64,000 nt of DNA from an uncultured Endomicrobiia bacterium (GTDB taxonomy: Bacteria; Elusimicrobiota; Endomicrobiia; DTEH01): the NCBI GenBank assembly GCA_937928765.1, contig CALFVX010000001.1, positions 80,246 to 144,245 of the forward strand, read 5' to 3'. The notes beneath the pieces were generated by a model, which saw only the letters and a list, made by a program, of their open reading frames with translations, ran no database searches and had not been told where the DNA came from. Below, piece by piece: positions 45,001 to 51,000 of the stretch. Position 1 is the first letter of the stretch, and each line of letters starts with the position of its first letter. Position numbers and translations under genes: made by a program.

Positions 45001-48000
45001 AGTTTCTGGTAGAACAGCTTCGGGTCAAGAAATACTTCCTATGTATCAACAACATTATATTACCCCAGCGCCTATACGATATTTCACAATACATCATCCG
45101 TTTAATATTTCTTCACCGTTGAGAGTACACGAACCTGGTCTTTTAGCCGTTAAAGCAAGAGATAGGTACGGAAATATTACTTCTGGTGATAGTGTTAACG
45201 GCCAGTGGTATGAAGGAACAATCGTATTTTCACATTCTGGCACGCCGGATAAAGTGTCTCTAAAAGATGCAGTTGGTCTTACAACTTACTACACTTTTGT
45301 AAAACAAGATGCTGGTGTGTATAACAGGTTACAAATAATTGATCAAATACAGGAAACACTTAAAGTTTTTGTTACTGACTATGCAACAATAGAGTTGCCT
45401 GAGGAAGATCCGAACAAGATTTATGGTTACACTGGAGATACTTTTAGAGAAGTGCCGGTACATTCCGATGGTGATGTAGTCACCTGTGGTATAGTGGTAG
45501 AACCTGCAGATTTAGCGCCGGTGCCTTATGGTGATCCTGATAACCCAGAATCTACCTGTGACGATAGTTATACTAAAAAACAAGAGTTGCTTGAAGGAAC
45601 TATATACCAAGGTAAAACAGCACTTTTCCAAGGCGATGGTAACACTGTAGAAAAACCTGCCCCTGTTCCTATGTTGAGGTTAAACTTAAGAGTTCTGCCA
45701 CAACAAGTTGCAGAAGCTGCTACTTGGACACAACTTAGAGTGGATAAAAAAGGCACTGCATTACCACAAGATGTATGGATTGGTCTTTATTATGATGCAA
45801 ACGGTGATGGTAAATTCCAAGGTGAGACAGTTTTTGGTGGTAGTTCTCCTGACCCGTTAGTAAAAGTTGGCGAGTTTGATCCTATTTCAGGTGCGTGGAA
45901 TTTTACTGGAATGAACGAGTATATATCCAATGTTTCTAAAAACTATTTCTTATGTGTCCGTATATCTACAGTAGCACAACACGGAACTTACTTAGGTTTA
46001 GAAATAAACAACCACAACTATTTTACAATGATAGGAGTAGCACGTGTTGCTGCAAACAATTTCAGAATCTTTACTGATACATCGGCTATCAAAAGAGAAG
46101 AAGCAAAAGTTTACTGTGTAGCAGAAGATATTGCATCGTCAGTAGAAACTACACGTTCTACCACGGTATACCAAGGCCAGCCTAATGCTGGAATGTTAAG
46201 AATTAAAATATGGACAAAAGAATACATTGCTTACCTTAACGGGTTCAAGATTACTCGTACAGGGACAGGGAATGATACTGATGTTCGTGGTGTAGCATTG
46301 TTCTTAGATGACAACGGTACTGGTGATCCTAGACAAGGAGATGGTCTGTTCCAGCCAGCGTTGGATACAAGAGTTTCTGGCTGGGTTGTATTTTCCACCC
46401 GTGCTGCAGTGGTGTATTTAAACTCGCCTGCGGAAATTTCTCCATCTACAAAGACATATTTTGTTTCTTACAAAATTGAAGATTCTGCGTATGTTGGTAA
46501 GACACACGGTGCTGCTATAATGGACGCTTCAGATATTCGTTTAGGTGAAGGTGTAGTTTTACCTATCCCTGGATATTACTCTACATTGGTAACAGTTATA
46601 CCTACTTCAGACGAAATGACACTTGTGGATTATAACAAAACACAACCTAATAACTTCTCAGTACCTAGTGCTGCAACACAAGGTGATAAAGATGTGGTTG
46701 TTGCAAGATTGACATTACAAACAATGCAACGTACTGCTATATGGACAGGACTTAAACTTGACCGTTACAATCCTAACAAAGTTAACCAACCTGAAGATAT
46801 AGAAAACATAAAAGTATGGTATGATGCTAACAATAACGGGTTGTTTGACAAATCTTCAGATACACTTGTTTCACCTACAGATAAAAAATTTACCTTTCCT
46901 GTGACAACACTTCGAGTAGATGTTTCAACTACATCAGATGTTATATATGTTGAGGATGTATCTAAACTTGTTTTATCTCCACAGACAGATTTCTCGCCGT
47001 TTTCTGAAACACCAGGAAGAGTTGTGCTTTCTGACGGTTCTGAAAACCTTGAAGTTGTATATTTCACAGGTGTAGATAGACAACACAACGCGTTAACAGG
47101 ATGTCTACGTGGTCAGGAAGGAACAACTGCAAGGTTCCATCCACAAGGTGCTAAAGTTTCAGGTCAAGCGATAATATGGATACTTGGAAACTATTACGAT
47201 TTAGGTCCGTACCGTGTAGGACAAGAAATTGTCTCTGAATATCCTAAAGATTATTTTGTTACTGTAGATTTAAACTATCTTGCAAAAGTTCATGAAGCGT
47301 CACAACTTGGGATTTCTATAAGAACTACTGATTATTTCAAAGTTGTAGAACCAGATTTTGTTTCAAACAGGTTCGGTATAATAGGACCAAAACCTCAAGG
47401 TAAGTCAGAGTCAGGTATTCCTACAATTATAGAATATCCAGATAAGGTGACATTTAGGTTTATTGATATTTCTACCGAAGTTGTTTCATATTTACAACAA
47501 GGTAAAGAAAATCTGCCTGTTGCTTCATTGATAGTTTATACAGATCAGGCAGAAGCCTGGTGGCAACAGATAAATGTTTATGGCATAGGAAGTGCTGCTG
47601 ATAACAATTTACTTTATGACGATATAAAATATGTTAAAATTTGGTATGATGTAAACAATAATGGTGCACTTAATGCTGATGTAGATATCTGTATTGCAAC
47701 AGTAACATTTGGAAATGTAGGTAGGCCTTTGATGGCACAAGTTGTACTACCTTCGCAACCAAAAATTATAACCCAATCTATGGCACAAACAGAAAAAGTT
47801 TCTCAAAGATATTTCATATCAGTAGATATACAAGAAGATGCATTTCCTGAACAAACATTTGGTGTTTCTATAAAATTGCCTACAGATTTGGTAGTTTCAG
47901 CGCCAAATACTGTGGACATTTCTTCTTCTACAATACCTTTTGATAGTGTATTAAGAACAATTATACCATCTCCGAGAAAAGTTACAGTAGATACTGAAAC

Positions 48001-51000
48001 TATGTTTTTAAATAACAATGGCGAGGTTGTTGTAGGAACTATAAAACTTGCAGATGCCATATCTTCAACTGATATGTTTATACCACTTAATATTTCACCT
48101 ATTTTATATAAACTTCCTACTGAGGGCTATGCAATTATTAACAACGAGATAATAAAATACACAGCTTTAACAACAAACGGCCTTGTAGTAGAGCAACGAG
48201 GTGCAGTTGGTTCTTTTGCTAGCGCGCATTCTTCAGGAAGTTTTGTAGGTTTTACTGCAACACAAGGATTAAAAAATTTGCCATTGTTAAAATTATCTAT
48301 GTATTGTAGCGGATTCCAAGTACAACTACCATCTATAAAAGTAGCAAGAACACAACCTTCACCTCTAAACGGTGATGATTCAGATATTTCTTTAATTAAA
48401 GTTTGGAAAGATAATGGTGATGGTGTACTTAACCGCGATCCACAAACAGGATATATATCTTCAGATGTAGAAGTTTTATTAGGACAAGCACGATTTGGTA
48501 GCGGTTTTGATCCTGCAAGTATTGCGACAATATTGCTTAATGATCCTTATTACAACAAAGGATATGCTTTAATTACTACAACTCCAACAATATATTGGAT
48601 TACTGCAGATATATCACCATCAGCAAAGTTTACCCATCCACAGATAATTAATTTAAACGAAGTTTTTGGCATAAATATCTCATTACCTTTAAACTTTAAT
48701 TTAGCACCAAAAGAAGCAGGGCATTGGGTTTCTACTTCTACTACACAAGGAACTCCAGCATTTCCAATAAATTCTTTAGTTTCAGTTATAACTCCAACCG
48801 TTGATACTTTAATTGTGGAAGGTGAAAGTATTCTGCCACCAGGAGTTTACCAGAATCAACAGAATGTTGGTGTTCTAAGGTTAAACTTAAGGACCAACAA
48901 AAATACTGTTACTGTAAAAAAGATAAAAATAGATATGACTGGCACAGCAGTTGATGGTGATATTGCATTAGTAAAGATATGGAAAGATTTAAACAATAAC
49001 GGAATTTTTGATGTATCAGATACAACAAGAACTTCAACTGGTGAATATCCAGGGCTTATTTCTTTTGGTACTGAGAGATTTTCTGACAAAACTGTAGAGA
49101 TTCAGCTTAAAGAACCGCAAGTTATAGATGATAGAATTGGCGGAGTTAACATCTTTGTTTCTTTTGATATTGCAGAGTTTGCACAATTGTTTAAAAAATT
49201 TGCTGCAGAAATTGTAGACGAAAGTTATATCACAGTAGAAGTGCCTGATAATGTTAATTTTAGTATAAAACCGATACAAAGTGCAGAATCTACAATTTAT
49301 GAAGCAACTTCAAAAGTTATAGCTAAAGTATACGATTACGCAAAAGATATAGCATTAGTTGGCGGTACATATCAATCAGAGAAAAATGTTCCTATTTTGA
49401 GATTAAGGTTAAGAACAGATTTTTCTCAGGCTAAATGGACAAAAATAAGGTTAGAAAAAACCGGTGCTTCAACAGATCCGAGTTATCCTTATGGAAGAAA
49501 TTTTGATGTAGGATATATAAAGATATATAAAGATGTGAATTTCAATAATCAACTAGATTCAGCAGATGTACTATTAAACGAGATAGAGACAGAGTTAATT
49601 TCTGAAATACCTTCAAATATAGCTGCACCATTTATTATGGTTATCAACTCTACAGTTTCTTCAGTTGGATATTTTCCACAGAACCAGCCACAGTTATGGC
49701 TAAAAGTTAACAATGAAATTTTTGAATACACACATATAACAACTGCTACTGTTGATGGGAAAATTTATCCTGCGTTGTATATAACAAGACGTGCACATAT
49801 AGGCACCCAGCCAGCACATCATCCTAAAGGAAGTAAAGTTAGAAAGTGTGATATGTTTTATTTAAACGATGATTTAAATAGACAAAAAGAAATTTCTTTG
49901 ATACAACCACAGCTTATTTCTCCAACACAACAAACATATTTTATTGCATACGATATTAGTGAGAAAGCTATTGCTGGTAATGCTTTAGGTTGTAAACTTA
50001 TAGGTAAAGAAGCAATAACTATTGAATATCCAAACGAAAATTCTCAAGAATTAGAGATAGAACAAGATTTTCAAGGTGCAAATATCACATTAAGTTTTTA
50101 TCCATATGAGTCATCTTTAATAAAAATAAATCCAGTAATACTTACAATTACTGCGCAGTCTGTTTCACCAGTACAAGTTCCACAAAGAACTGTAAATGTG
50201 CCATTACTTATGGTTTCTATGAAGACAAATAGAAACTATATATATGTTAGAGAAATTTATATTAAACAAACAGGAACAGTACAAACGCATGGTGCAATAG
50301 GAGGATATGGCCAAGGAGATTTATCTGCAATTTCTATATGGTTAGATAACGGAGATGGTTTCTTCTCATCAGCATTAGATACTTTTATAAGTTCTGTAAC
50401 TCATCCTACAGTAAAATTTTCTGCAGGAGCTGCAAGAATTGAATTGCCAGGTTATGGGCTTTTTGTTTCAACCTCAACAGTGAGGTTCTTTATATTAGGT
50501 GATATTGGCAAGACAGATCTTGCAGGAATTTCTACAAAAGATCATTATGTTGGTGTGGAAATAACAAACTACAAATCCTTTGGTTTAACACCACAAACTG
50601 CAGAATCAGATCTTACAAACCAGTTCCCGTTAAGGTCCTCGCTTGTTTTAATATTAGACGAATATGCACCTACTGTTATGCCTAAATGGGTTGTATTAGC
50701 TGATCGTAAAATATGGGCAAATCCGTTTGGGGATGGATATCCTGCAGTAGATATAGATGGTGATGGTTTGCCTGATAGAGTTATACGCGATGGAGTTGTT
50801 TTCGTAGATGTGGACAACGATGGTGAAAATGATTTAGAAGATTTAAATGGTGATGGTATAGCAAACGAGATAGATTTAGTAGGCGATGGCAAACCTGCTA
50901 TAGATATTACTGCTGACGGATTTTTAGATGTAGACTTTAACTGTGACGGAAAACCTGACAGCGTTATACCTGATATCAATGGTGATGGTATACCAGAGAT

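Larger units (their letters stand above)
45401..50690 (+). repeat. Region D: eight large units with D-x-N-x-D/N-G loops
   Basis: Eight units of about 500-820 bp share four elements. The first is an opening with V-P-x-L-x-L-x-L-R-T-type strands. The second is x-K-x-x-x-T-G-T followed by an acidic loop. The third is a beta-hairpin with I-x-L. The fourth is Y-F-(V/I)-x-x-D-I-x-x-x-A-x-x-G near the end. The acidic loops are Y-D-A-N-G-D-G-K-F (45793), L-D-D-N-G-T-G-D (46306), Y-D-A-N-N-N-G-L-F-D (46821), Y-D-V-N-N-N-G (47646), K-D-N-G-D-G (48409), K-D-L-N-N-N-G-I-F-D (48985), K-D-V-N-F-N-N (49531) and L-D-N-G-D-G (50344). They look like dockerin or EF-hand-type calcium loops. Calcium binding is inferred. 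I cannot assign the whole unit to a named family. Confidence 0.7.
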
